A stretch of 64,000 nucleotides of DNA from Porodaedalea pini (taxonomy: Eukaryota; Basidiomycota; Agaricomycetes; Hymenochaetales; Hymenochaetaceae): assembly GCA_002794775.1 (NCBI GenBank), contig NBAY01000022.1, forward strand, positions 1 through 64,000. The letters run 5' to 3'. Of this stretch, positions 21,935 to 35,957 are shown piece after piece; position 1 is the first letter of the stretch; each line of letters opens with the position of its first letter. A program made the position numbers and the translations under genes. Below the pieces are notes generated by a model. The model did not search any database. It was not told the DNA's origin and saw nothing but the letters and a program-made list of their open reading frames with translations.

Positions 21935-24172
21935 ATGGACAGCAGAATGCTGACCAGAGCTAAAGCCTCTCTCCATAAAACAAAGTCGTCTCTTTCCCTT
22001 GCCAATCCCAAGGACCCCACCAAGTGTGAGGAGTGTAAATCGGATCTCCCCTATCACAGTCGCAGCTGTGTTAGTGGCAAAGACAAACTCTGCATCGTCT
22101 GTGGCCGCGATAAGACCTACAACCACAACGATGCTGTCTGCGAAACCGTCGCGAAGAATCGTGTCAACTGGTCCCCAGATATCGAGGCGGATGCCCACGC
22201 AGCCGCCCTGCGCAAGCAAGGGGATCTTCCCCCTACCCCCATTATCGAGTCACAGTCTTCTCTTAAACGCTCTAATTCGGAGGAAGAACATCACGCCTTA
22301 CAACCACCCGCACGAATCGATGAAGCCGATGACATGGAGGCCGATGACCTCTACGTCTCCAACATGAGCCAAGCCCCGCAGGTCGATAACGAAATGGACG
22401 ACGCGTCAATCTCAGAATATGAGGACCCGCAAGTTGCCGAACGTGTTTCTGCCTCCTTCATGCACCTGACCAAGGAGACCATCGATCATATATCAATGCT
22501 CATTACTCAGCCTTCCTGGACTTCTCCTACGCCTTGGCATGATGACCCGATTCGTGCCGGCAAAGCCCTTGCGGACGTGGCCTCCAACCTCGTCTCTTGG
22601 GTCAGCAAATCACACTGTTTCGACGACGAGACTATTAAGGAGAACAAGGCGAACGAAGCTCTCCAAGCCTTCCATTCCTCATACCGAATCCATTCACCGG
22701 ACTTCAAACATGTTTTCGACGATGTACACGTTTCCGCACAGGCTATACGCGAACAGCATATTTCCGACAACATGTCTTCTATGTCCCGCTCTATTCAGTC
22801 TCTTACTTCTCTCGTTTCCTCTCTTATTGACAAAACTAACAATCTTGAAAAACAGCTTTCTCACTCTTCTCCTTCTTCTACAACTGTTAAATCTTCTTTA
22901 TCGGCTAACAAACCACAGGTCAAATTTCTCCCCGACCCCATCAGAGCTCGTTTTGTTCATGACAATCAGTTCCCTTCCGACCCCCCCATTGTCAAACAAC
23001 GTGTCCAAACCCCTAAGAATGGGAAGACCGAGTACACCGCTGCCATCGCTAATATGCGTGTCCCAGGATCGGGTTATCGCATGAGCTCTGAAGGCGTCAT
23101 TTATGCACCTGATGGCTATGCTCATTCCGCCCATAATGCCCCCAGACCGGACGGTACAACAATCTATCACCCGAAGGTCGAATCCGTCGGAACTGACAGA
23201 GACGGCTTCACCACAGTTACTTACGCAAGGGCGGCACAGAAGAAACCTAAGACCACCCCCACTAAAGTATTACGTCCTACTGTAGAGAACCCTGACGGGG
23301 AAATCTCAACGGTACCCGTAAACCAGTCTAACGGATTGGTTAACATCCATCCATCTAATATCAAGCGAGTCTATTTCTCCCTGCCAGGGGATCTCGCAGT
23401 CCGACCTCTTACACAATCAGTTAAAAACGCTGTGAGGGCTGGCCTAAAAGGCAACCCGTTGTTCAAACATTTGGTGGTGTTGAACGTCGAGTATACTTCG
23501 AACAGCAACCTCCTGATCTCTTTCACCAATATTCGAGTGGATTTCGACACTAACTATATTTCCCTTGCCTCCCAGCTCAGTCACATCATCAATATCAGCG
23601 GGGCGAAACCTTTCATGCCTTCCCCGCAGTTTAAGATGGTTATTCCTGGGGTCCCCATCTATGACAGGGAGTCCAAATTGATCTACAGCAAGTCAGATCT
23701 GGTTAATGAAATCTCAGCTCTACCCCAGTTCGAAGGGTGAGAATTTATGTTTCCACCAAGATTCATGTTGTCCCCCGAACGACTGAATGAGCACGATTTC
23801 TGCAATGTCTCAGTCATTATGAAAGACCCCAACCGTCTTTCCTTCGACCATTTCTTCCTGCATGGCAACCGCTCGGTCCCCGTCTTCGGAGTCATCTGTC
23901 ATCTCGAAGAGATGAAAGCTCGCCCGACAATCAATCAATGCGATAATTGCCACCGACTAGGGCATCCCGCTTCTAAGTGTCGATCTGTAGCGTGTTGCGC
24001 CATTTGTTCCGAAACTCACCATACCGCAGTACATGTCGCCAAATGCGCACCATGCATGGCAGCCAACAATCTTCAGTGCGAGCACTTCGCATTGTGCATC
24101 AATTGCCATGGTAACCATAGCGCTCGGTCTTCCGACTGTCCCGCTTGCCGCAATTATCGATCCCCTTACTAA
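21935..24172 (+). pseudogene. LINE ORF1, gag-like RNA-binding protein
   Basis: One frame from 21935 to 24172, cut by TGA at 23738-23740 and otherwise open (about 745 codons). Near the N-terminus is a Cys/His cluster, CEECKSDLPYHSRSC and CIVCGRDKTYNHNDAVC, with two C-x2-C units each followed by H and C. The middle holds Ser-rich and coiled segments. After the stop come the usual C-terminal CCHC knuckles, starting with CDNCHRLGHPASKC and continuing with CCAIC and CINCHGNHSARSSDC. Such proteins coat the element RNA. Because the knuckles lie after the TGA, the stop is a mutation; the expected codon is not known from a paralogue. Confidence 0.8.
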
Positions 24173-24178
24173 TTTTCC

Positions 24179-27100
24179 ATGTCTGAGCCAATATCCGTTC
24201 TTTCCCTTAATATTCGCCATTCTGCACCTTCATTTGATTTCCTATTTCGTTCATTTTCATCCACCCACTGGGCCCCAGACATTGTTTGTCTTCAAGAGAT
24301 CCCTGTTATTCAAAGGATCCTTCCCTCCAAAACCGATCCTTCAGGTGCTCGAGCATTTGATTCTCGTAATTATGCACCCTATACCGCATTTCTCCCCCCA
24401 GCGACAGGCAAACCCCAATGCTGCACTTATGTTCATTCCCGCCTAGTTCACCGCATTTCCCTATATCAGACCCTGACCCCTTCTCCCAACATCTCAGTTA
24501 TCTCGATTTCCAGAGACCTCCCCACCCCTTTGCTATTGTGGAACATTTACAACTCCCCTTCTCAGCGCAAATTCGAATCCAATCTACCCCTTTTAAATTC
24601 GATTTCTAACATTTTCATCGGTGATTTTAACCGCCATTCTTCTTTATGGTCGCTCCCCGCACAAGCTAAAGATTTCTCCCGTTCCCGGGTCCTCACTGAC
24701 TGGATCAGTGAGACCGGTCTTACTGTTTGCAACCCACCAGATCGACCAACCTATTATGACCGGTCGTCCAATCATTATTCCATCATAGACCTCATCCTTT
24801 CATCAGACAACTTTTCTTCTCAAATCTCCGAGTCAATCGTTATCTCTGATCCTGCTTTTACTACTTCATCAGACCATTTTCCACTTTCGTTTTCTTTTAA
24901 ACTCAACTTCCTCGCTGCCCCCCCCCCCCCAACCTCCTCTTCGGTCCATCCGCTCTCATGACTTACCAACCTTCATTGCCGAATTTTGTGCTTCTAAACT
25001 TTTTTCCTTTGATCTTCAAAACATCCATTCAACGAAGTCGCTGGATGACCTACTTTTTTCCTTTCAGGATTCCTTTTCTTCTTTTGCCAAGGTGTTCCTC
25101 CGCAAGCACAAACCACGCACGTACTTCGGCCCCAATGCCTGGTGGTCTGAAGCTTGTTCTAGATTCTATCGGGAACACTGTCGAAACCCATCTGCTGAAA
25201 TGAAACATCAGCTGGATGTAGAATTGTCCAGAGCCAAATCTGCATTTTACGGAGCTCGCCTTCAAAGTTTCAATCAGCACTCCATTTGGCAGTGACAGTT
25301 CACAGGCGTCGCTCGTCGCCGCGCCCCTATCGGCGCACTCAGGATGCCTAATGGATCCTTCTTGATAACCGAGGACGACAAAGCCTCCTTGTTTCGCAGT
25401 ACTTTCTTTCCACCTCTTCCATCTCAGCCAGAACCGGTCCACCTACCAGCGCTAGCAGACAGCCTGATTGTGTCAACGAACGACGTGCTCAATGCCCTTA
25501 GTGGAATTGATAAAGAGACGAGCCCTGGGAATAACCACATCTCGTATCAACATCTTGTGCTGCTGGTTGAGCACCATGGCCAATTTTTTGCAGATCTTTT
25601 TTCTAAATGCCTCGAATTAGGCCATTTTCCCCTTTCTTTTAAAACATCTCTCGTCACTTTCATCCCTAAGCCCAAACGTTCTGATTTTTCGGTGCCTAGG
25701 GCTTTCCAACCCATCACTTTGGTGGATACAATTGGAAAACTTTTTGAACGTGTTCTTTTTAATTTTCTCCAACCCTTTTTCAAAAAGAACAACCTCCTTC
25801 CCGACTCCCAACATGGGTGTCGGAAACATCGCTCTTCCCTTACCGCGTGTTATGAACTTTTATCCTTTATTCTTTCCAACCCTTACACTTCAGCCGGCGA
25901 GCGCACTCCTGACATGATTCACCTACAGCGCCACTATTACATTACATCCATCTTGTCCGTGGATATTCAGGGTTTTTTCGATAACATCTCCCATTCCCTT
26001 CTTCTTAACAAACTCATTCATTTGAAAGTCCATCCGAACTTCATTCGCGTTTTGGCCACTTGGCTTACTGATCGTCCAATTTCATTTCATTTCAACAATT
26101 TCTTTTCCAATCCTTTCATCAAACCGAATCACGGCGTCCCTCAGGGATCCCCTCTCTCTCCTCTTATTTCGGTCTTTGCGTCAGCCGATGTTATTTCTTC
26201 TTATTACAATCGCTTTGGCCCACATTGCCCTTTATTTGTGTACATGGACGATCACCTCCTTTCTGCCCGTTCGCTCAGTATTCGAACTAATCTGGTGCGG
26301 TTGCGCAACCAGTTTTCCTTTCTTTCTTCTCAATTCCAGGCGCTTGGTCTATCTATTGATCCCAACGCCATCGAACTTCTACACATTATCCCTCATCCCC
26401 AAATTGCTCGCTATTATTTCCGATCCTTTCTTCCTAACTTATCCTCATCTTCTTCGCTGTCCCTTTCTCTTCCAGGCAATCTGGTCATTCCACCTTCACA
26501 ACACATTACATGGCTAGGGGTCATCTTTTCTTTCGACCTATCGCCCAAACTCCATTTTCAAGCTCGCGCGAACAAGGCGCTTTCCACCCTACACCAACGC
26601 TCGTTTCTTTTTAATTCTTCCAATGGAGCATATTTTCAATATGCTCGACTTTTATACTTTGGCCTCATTCATTCCGTTGTGATCTACAGTGCAGTCCTGT
26701 TTCCTGAATCCAGTTTTATTTCATCTCTCTTACAACATGTCCAGAACCGTTTCTTACATTCTGTTTTCCATCATTCTATAAACCCTTCCATTGCAGAGTC
26801 TGTTCTGTCAATTCCTCCACTCGATCTTTTCATCCGTATGTTGTCCCAACGATTCCTACTCTCTTACCATTCGCATTCAAACCACACACACAACAGAAAC
26901 GGTTATCTTTATGACTCGCTCCTTCCACTCATTTCCATTCCTAAACTCCCCGCTTACCCCATTTTTGTTCCTGTTCATTCCAGGCTCATACTTACACCCG
27001 TTCCGGATCCTGACCAACGCCAGAGAGCCATCCGTTCATTTAATTCATTCTACCTACGTCCACCTCCTTACCAATATTTCATCTTCACAGATGGTTCCAT

Positions 27101-28010
27101 CGTCTTAGACGACAACGGCATCACCAGCAGTGGCCACGGTTATGTCATCATGCATGATCACAACGAACTAGCTGTCTTTTCTTCAGCAGTGCACTCTCGC
27201 TTGAATATACTGTTTGAGGAGCAGGAAGCGCTCATCGCAGCCATATGCCGGATATCTTCTCTTCTTGCAAAATGTTCCACACCGGTGCATATTCACATTG
27301 TCACCGATTTGCTTAATTGCGCAAACCTCATCTTTACTGACGACAATCGTCACGCAGACTTCATTACCCTCTTTTGTCGTCTGTGTGGAATATTTCTGGT
27401 CCAACACCACCCTGCGTCACATATTACGGTCCAGTGGCTTCCTTCACATAGGGGAGTCCTGGGCAATTCCAAGGCCGATAAATTGGCCAAAGACGCCACA
27501 ACCAACCCAGTTCGTGAGCCCATCCCGGACTCACTTCCGAACATCACTGTGCAGCTCCAACTCGACCTCCTTTGAGAATGGAAAGCCCACCTCGTTAATT
27601 TACGGGGCCACCGATCGATTGCTGAACCATCCTCTTTTATCCTCAACCCTACTCAATCGTTCCGCGCATTCCTCAAACTACCTCCCGAGAAGAAGATATC
27701 CCACTTAGTTCATGGTCGTGCCGTTAGCATTTTGCTCAATGCACTTGATCTGCATACCCGTAATCCTGAGCCATGCTGCCTGGACCCCCTGTGTGTCAAG
27801 CATGATGTCCACCATCTTTTGAACGTCTGTCCTTTTTTCACTCATATTCGCCACAGCCTTTTTCATCAACGCATCTTACTTGTCCATTTCCCTGATTGGT
27901 TCCTTCCTAATAACTTTCTTTTACTACTAAAATTTGCTTACTTCTCGTTTCGTCGTCCTCCCGATGCTATGCCTATGTTCTCAGAACTTCCCCCTTCTTA
28001 CCACACTTAG
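24179..28010 (+). pseudogene. LINE ORF2: endonuclease, RT, RNase H (broken)
   Basis: The endonuclease part (24179 to about 24920) shows VLSLNIRH, the glutamate in CLQEIP, FIGDFNRHSSLW and SDHFPLSF. A run of about a dozen C at 24920-24932 changes the open frame. The frame then continues through TGA 25293 (WQ stop QFTG) into reverse transcriptase: NHGVPQGSPLSPL near 26130 and FVYMDDHLL near 26240. RNase H follows (IFTDGSIVLDD near 27085, FEEQEALIAA, ITVQWLPSHRGVLGNSKADKLAKD near 27430). TGA 27573 precedes a C-terminal Cys/His region (CCLDPLCVKHDVHHLLNVC near 27775). The last codon before the terminal stop is near 28007. Confidence 0.9.
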
Positions 28011-28359
28011 CATTCCATGATATCTCATTCATTACGCATTAACCAGCCTAGCTTACAAACCTTCGAGCGCTTCGTCCGTTTTCTTTCTTTTTTTTCGGTC
28101 TGTTTCAGTTCTCCCGAGCGGTTGGATATCTGTTGATAAGTAGATAGCAGATGCATTATAAATGGAATAGCACGTGCCTCGTCGCGTCGCGCTCGCAATT
28201 TCCGTGAAAAGAAATATTAGGTCAGCTTTCCCGCACGTTGAGCTGTGCCTATAACCGGGCCGTCCTCTCCGTTCACTTGAAGAGCACGGACATCGACAAC
28301 GACAACGACAAGAATTCTCTCTCGACGTGAGTCTATCGTGAACTGCTGAAACGTCTCCA
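28011..28359. other. LINE 3' region and promoter of the next gene
   Basis: The first part (to about 28150) is T/C-rich and probably the LINE 3' UTR. No poly-A tail or clear target duplication is visible. The remainder is upstream sequence of the dehydrogenase gene at 28360. Confidence 0.4.
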
Positions 28360-29966
28360 ATGCCCTCAACGTTAATTCACAATCCCGCCCCCGCCGTCGC
28401 GTCCTCCCGATTAACCGCGCTCGCAAACCATCTTTCCGATAGCAGTCCGAATAAATCGCGCGGGCCGTCTCAGATGCACAAGGTTGTCGTGTGTCGCGAC
28501 CTCGGACCAGATGCCATGGGCATTCTGCATGCCTGCAAGGACCTCGAGGCAGGTTTACACATCTCTTAAGTTTCGCGAACAATAACATATACGATATTCT
28601 GTGCTCTACAGCTTGTCGTTTGGCCCGAGGACAGGTCTTGCGACCGTAGCTGGCTCTTAGAGAACGTTGTTGGCGCAGAAGGAATAGTATTTATGTTGTC
28701 CGACAAGGTATGCTTCTCCTACGAGATCCTTAGTTGTATTCTCTCAACTGTCTTCTTTTTTTAAAGATCAACGATGAATTACTAGATAAAGGCATGCTCT
28801 TGAATTTACATCCATTTATGCTTCAATGTCCTTATGCAGTTACCACTGATATCGATAGCCGGGCCTTCCCTCAAGGTTGTGTCGACCATGTCTGTTGGAT
28901 ACGGTGAGTATATGCTTGGGCCATCTTCATTCTTTCACGATCCGACCTGATTATTCTCCAAGAACACGTGTCCATCCCCGCTCTTGTGAAGCGAGGAGTG
29001 CGTCTAGGCTACACTCCTGACGTTCTGACGGATGCGGGTGCGCATGTTCTGCTATCAGCAGACTCGATTGAACTTCATGAATCTGCGAATCTTTCTCTTA
29101 ATCGATTCCAGTGGCGGATGTAGCGATACTTCTCGCACTAATGGCTTCCCGGAACGTCAAGGCGACGACAGCAGTAGTCAGTAATGGCCAGGTCTGTAGT
29201 AACCAGAATCTCATAGATATCATCCTCACTGCTTTGCTTGTAGTGGCCTACCTCGACTTGGGCACCGTTTGCATTCTGTGGGCCGCAAATCAGCGCAGAT
29301 TTGCTCCCGGCCATCGCCTTCCCACCTCCCGGCTCTGCTGATGCATCGTCTGGACAGCCCGAGGCGACTACCGAGAAAGTCATCGGTTTCCTCGGCTTCG
29401 GGCGAATTGCGCATGCAACGCTCACACGGCTCGTCGCCTTCGGCGCGCGGCGCTTCATCTACACCGGCAACCCAGCCTCCTCCACCTCCTCCCCAAGCTC
29501 CTCTCCCGCTGATATCGCCCTCGCCGCGCGTCACTCGCTTTCCCCAAGTGCCATCGCACGCGTGCCTCTCGACACGCTCGCAGAACAGTCCGACGTGCTC
29601 TTTGTGCTCGCGCCGGGCGGGCCTGCGACGCATCACATCGTCTCCCACGCCTTTCTCGCGCGCATGAAGCGCACCGCGGTACTCGTCAACGCGAGTCGTG
29701 GCTCGCTCATCGACAGCGACGCGCTCGCGCAGGCACTAAGGGAGGGAAAGATATGGGGCGCGGGGCTCGACGTCGTGGAGGGCGAGCCAAACATCCAGAG
29801 CGATCATCCGCTCGTGAAGGAGCCGCGATGCGTCGTCCTGCCCCATATTGGCAGCGCGACATTTGAGACGCGTCGCGCGATGGCGACGCTTGCTGCGAGG
29901 AATGCTGTTGCGGGTGTACGTGGCGAGGCGATGCCTGCTGAGCTTGACCTGAAAGGCCGAACTTGA
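28360..29966 (+). CDS. D-isomer-specific 2-hydroxyacid dehydrogenase (GRHPR type)
   Basis: Seven exons: 28360-28548, 28612-28707, 28767-28791, 28859-28903, 28963-29037, 29112-29191 and 29244-29966 (410 aa). Family features: N-terminal catalytic domain with KVVVCRDLGPDAM, VVSTMSVGYEHV and GYTPDVLTDAVADVAILLAL; NAD(P)-binding GFLGFGRIAHATL (G-x-G-x2); the catalytic Arg in NASRGSLIDSDAL; Glu in VVEGEPNI; His in VVLPHIGSAT. It most resembles glyoxylate/hydroxypyruvate reductases, which reduce glyoxylate or hydroxypyruvate using NAD(P)H; exact substrate cannot be read. A 24-residue N-terminal extension, rich in Ser/Ala, precedes the domain and could be a targeting peptide. Introns 1 and 3 appear to have GC donors (GAG|GCAGGT and AAAG|GCATGC). 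Convergent with the next gene. Confidence 0.9.
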
Positions 29967-30268
29967 ATTCGCAGCTAAGAGCTGCTGTCAATGCGTATCC
30001 GAGTCGAGCGGAGCTAGCTATGTAGAGTGTGAGTCCAACAAATGGATTTTGTATTACACAGGGAAACTACAAATGCGAAGGGTGTTGTACACAGCAAAGG
30101 ACGAACGCCAATAGACATACCGAATCGTGGTGAAAGACTGGGTATCCTTATTCAGAATATCGGAAGGTTGTAGCATCAAAAAACGAAGAGAAAAGAAAAT
30201 GATTACAAAGGGACATTTAGGAACAAAGGACACAGGTCAAGAAGAGAAAATTACAAATACATCGAAGA

Positions 30269-31797
30269 CTACCACGATATGCTATCCACGTTCAACTGAA
30301 TCATCGTCTCGTCCTTCAGCTCCAGCAAATCTCGAGCTTTACGCCAGCTCCCCCGTGCTCGCGCTGCCTCGAGCGGAGCGATGTATCCCGAAGCCCGGCC
30401 CTGCGCCACACGCTGGTGCTGTCGGAATACAATATGTGCTGCCTGGAACTTCTCCAGCGCCGTCTGCGCGACGCGCATCGACTTGGGGATATTGCCCTGC
30501 AAGAGCTTCATCACTTCATTGAGTCCCTTTTCCTCATCGTCGTATGCTGCACGTAACAAAAACCCGAGTTAATAAGTATCAAGCCATGGGCCAAACTCTG
30601 GTAGAAGTCGGGGACAGACGCACCTTCTTTGATCTTCTCGCAGACGGAGGCGACAACCGTAGCGAGGCCCGATCCGACATGCATAGCGGCGGTCCCGACG
30701 ACGCCGAGCGGGTGCACGAGCGCCGTAGCTGCGCCCCCCAGGAAGAGCCCCTGCGCGATGAACCGGAACACGCGACACATCCAGCCCCAGAACTTCTTGC
30801 GGAATGAGTACTTCTCGTGCGTGCGTAGCACCGCATCGTGCAGTCCGTGAAGCCCGTCCTGCATCTTCTCGACACACGCGGAGATCTCTGCGGAGTGCAC
30901 GCGTACGTCGAGTGCGAGTGTCTGAAAGTCATCGTGTGCCTGCGCTTGCGGTGGGGAGTGCGAAGGAGCGAAGAGGTCGCCGCCTTGCGCGGAGGAAGCG
31001 AGCGTGGATAGTCGCCGATCCATGAGTCGTGCGAGCGCTTTGTAGGAAGAAAGTATGTTGCGCGACGCGGTGAGCATCTTGACTGCGTCGTCAGCGAGTG
31101 TGGTGATCATGGAGACGATGTTTATCTCCACTTTGTCCTTCTTCCCCAGGTCAACACTGCAAAAAGATTCACAATAGGTCAGGATTCCTGTTTCAATTTC
31201 TGAAGACATGACGCACCGATCGAGCTGTTCAAGCCATGTAGAGAATATTCTGCTGCAGAGATCCATCTCCTTGACCGCATCTACGAGGAAACTGCAGTGT
31301 TCAGGCTGCAGTGAGATCTCATCCGCGGAAATTCCGTACCCAGGCCCACTTGGATAGGGAGGAGGCGGACTGTAGCCACTGGGAGGGTAGTATTGCGGTT
31401 CGGGGAAAGGAATCGCTGGTGCAGACATAGTATGGCTCGAATAAAGACCGTACTTGGATTTTTTCCGCGTCGGGTGTGTCGAGCGACGTGCGTGCGGTCT
31501 CCTGTGCCGACTGAGCTGCTCCACTTTGGCATTTTGGTACTTCTCATCGAAAGGAGTACAAAAAGACTGCGAACGACGCAGGCCACCTTGAGGTGATCCG
31601 ACGACGTATTGTACATGCGGGGCAGGAGGAAACAGGCTCGTTGTATGCATAGGCGTCGGTATCTTCCAGGGGCAGCCGGGTTCCGGGGCTGCAGGTGGTT
31701 GTACGGCGTGCACTGGCTGACCCAGAGGCTGAAAAGGTTGTGCATACTCGTACGCGAAGTACGATGTTGGTCCGCCGGGCGAGATGGAGCTCAGCAT
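30269..31797 (-). CDS. hypothetical membrane-associated protein
   Basis: Exons: 31797-31217, 31156-30624 and a last exon ending at 30269 (about 465 aa). The intron 31216-31157 is 60 nt, so its retention would insert 20 codons without a stop. The second intron runs from a GTGCGT donor at 30623 to a GTGCAG acceptor near 30550. I do not recognise the family. The N-terminal 150 residues are Pro/Tyr/Ser-rich (PPPPYPSGPGYG) and likely disordered. The middle is helical. Residues about 330-375 form one or two hydrophobic helices (FIAQGLFLGGAATALVHPLG, GTAAMHVGSGLATVVASV). The C-terminus is charged and helical. Similar disordered-plus-helical proteins are common in Agaricomycetes; function unknown. 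Confidence 0.6.
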
Positions 31798-32974
31798 CGT
31801 CGGATATTGTTTTCTGATATCTACATAGATTGGTAAACCTCTGCACGACTCGAACTCGAAATAAATAACTGACTTGCCTGCTTGAAAATCCTACACGCTG
31901 TATGCCTTTCGAACAGAGATGAACTGATCCAAAAGACGGACAGGTGGGTCAAAGGGGACTGACCAGCCAAGATCCTCCTTCGAGGCTTCGTAGAGCTCGG
32001 TCCCTTATATGTTTTGAGCACCCGCTAAACTCTACACCCCTGCATTTGACGCGCACAGCGGGCCTCAGCATCATCATCCACGGCTCAAGCGTATAATGGG
32101 ATGGCCATAGCGTGCGTACACGCTATGGCCTCCGATTCAAAATTCCACCACGAGGTTGCGGAGGAACGCGCCATCACTCTTCTTTCGACATCGCTTGCCG
32201 TTTTGGCGCGTGATACATACATATAAGGAGTTGGTCGGAGGCTTCCAAGCGACACGATATGTTTGGCACGCATAGCACAGCATCCAACAGAAGGGTCTGA
32301 TGAAAAGGAGGGGAATAGCACCGCCGTAATCGCTGGAGACTTCCATGAGAGCAATGAAAGCAGCTGGGAGACTGTCGAAAGCATGCGCACTTCAGGTTAC
32401 TATACAGTGGCAGCGGAGCTTCGGTCGTATCGGCCAATTGAAATATTTTGAACTGGAGCCCGTGCAGTCACGAAATGCATGATTGCCAGAGAATCCATTG
32501 ATTTTCCAAGTGGATTTCAGGCATATGAAGGTGCACCGTAGGAGAGAATCGATAAGGGAAAACTCACGAAAGCCGCAGAAAAAACAGCAAATCATGGTGT
32601 GAGTCCCTATTGTGGCATATTTGGTTGTATGTGAATTGTTTGTGTACAGTACCTCTTCTCTTTCGTCGCAGATCTAGACTGTCTTTCACTCTTTGCTTTG
32701 TTTTTCGGTGCATGTGTAAGTTCGACAGTCTTCCCTTCGAGGGGCTGAATTAAGAATAAAAATGAAAGGTATGGAGTTTCTCCGTCTGATGATCGAAGTT
32801 TCAGCCCCTAGCTTATCAAACTGTTTCGTATATGCGTCTAGCTCATCTATGATTACATCTACATGTTTCACTCGTATAATAAGCTACGTTTCGGACAAGG
32901 AATAAGGGGGGCCAGAAGTCTTTACATTGCCTTGACAAGGCATGTTCGCTCGTCATCAAAGGAGATGAGAACTT
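31798..32974. other. no gene recognised
   Basis: About 1.2 kb between the start of the hypothetical gene (-) and the stop of GDH (-). Frames up to about 100 codons overlap on the minus strand at 32085-32600, but I could not build a start, splice chain or domain. It should include the GDH 3' UTR and the promoter of the hypothetical gene. Confidence 0.45.
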
Positions 32975-34908
<1,934 letters not shown>

Positions 34909-35044
34909 GATTGATACCGAGGACGAATATGAAGCGGAGGGGTGTGGTAGTGGATGGAGGAAGAGAGGTGTTCTGTTAAATAAAGAATAATTCAAAGGGA
35001 AGAGGATTACGAACCGGACTGTCTGTTTGCACTAGTCTGACTCC

Positions 35045-35900
35045 TGTTCCGTCGGACGGCGTCGATTCGGCCGTCATCATCGCTTCTTCTTAACTTGCAC
35101 GGGAGTAGTAGCTTATCGTCCAATGGCCACCTGTGCATCCATCTTATCTTCAAAACTATCAGATACCCTCCGTCCTTGACACAACTCCGAACCCCGTTCA
35201 ATGCGATATAGGTGCTGCAGAGAAATGCGACTGTCGGCCGACCCTCCAAGTTGCACACTAGTGCTGCGAGGAGCAAAAGGACGGTGAAGGCGCGCTTCGG
35301 CCTGAAAAATATGCCGATTTTCTTCGTCCGAAACCATCGAAACTGTGGATTCGGTATAAGCGAAAGACACGGAGGTTCCCTCACGAAAAGTCGGCACACG
35401 AATATTAATGTGCGTCGCGCGGCCGCAGCGATCGTTGGTGGTCGGGTCGAACTTATGAACGGTGCGAACGGGCGATTACAAGGACGGGCGGCATCTCGGT
35501 AAGAGCGTGAGCGTGAACTAAGAACAACAGACACAAATAGAGATAAATGCCGTGCCGACCTTTCGCCGCCCAAGGTCGATTTTTTTTTGAAATCACCTAT
35601 TTTACTCCCAGTGACCCACCATCCTCCTTAAAGTCCTTTAAAGTTGTGTTAAAGATGCGCAGTACATTGTCCATGCACAAAAACTCAAAGGAGTGTCGCC
35701 GATCTACACTTCGTATTTTGATTCCAACTTGCCTTAAACTGTTGCATTTCGCAAGCCCCGTCATGTCCTATAGGAGCGCAAGATGTCAAGCAGGCAATTT
35801 GGATAAAAGCAAGCTCGAGCCGTTTTCATTCTTTTATACTTCCGAAATCTGAGGTACCCGAAATAACTCTAGTTCTTATACGCGACTTCTGACAATCGGC
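35045..35900 (-). repeat. degenerate module, left inverted arm
   Basis: Read on the minus strand this block parallels 38170-38825 on the plus strand. Shared landmarks: GGCGAAAGG(T/C)C(G/A)GCACGGCATTT, a VSMVSDEEN peptide, SFEDKMDAQVAIGR versus IFEDKMNAQVDIGR, and AAGAAGC(G/T)ATGATGACGG. The coding pieces are in different frames in the two copies, so both are decayed copies of an unknown small gene or repeat. It lies downstream of F-box copy 2 and begins just past its 3' end. Confidence 0.65.
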
Positions 35901-35957
35901 TGTACGGACCGCCGCGTTTAGGAGAAACCTGTGACATCTGATGAATCAAACCGTCTC

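Larger units (their letters stand above)
21935..28010 (+). mobile_element. LINE (non-LTR retrotransposon), nonsense-broken
   Basis: The limits given are those of the coding region. The true 5' end lies between 21774 and 21934, just upstream of the CSN5 start; the 3' end lies somewhere in 28011-28180. ORF1 (gag-like with zinc knuckles) is followed by ORF2 with apurinic-type endonuclease, reverse transcriptase and RNase H, the order found in Tad1/I-type fungal LINEs. Three in-frame TGA codons (23738, 25293, 27573) and one shift at a poly-C run near 24920 inactivate it. No LTRs were seen and no target duplication could be identified. Confidence 0.9.

Noticed and set aside
22898..23170. Frames opposite and alongside LINE ORF1
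   Set aside because: Shadows of the long ORF1 frame, with no features of their own.
24958..25203. 81-codon frame starting at ATG after the poly-C run
   Set aside because: The conserved RT-side frame at this point is a different one (KHKPRTYFGPNAWWSEAC); this frame is a by-product of the poly-C shift.
29226..29648. 140-codon minus-strand frame in the dehydrogenase
   Set aside because: Antisense shadow in GC-rich coding sequence; the plus-strand frame carries the conserved NAD-binding and catalytic motifs.
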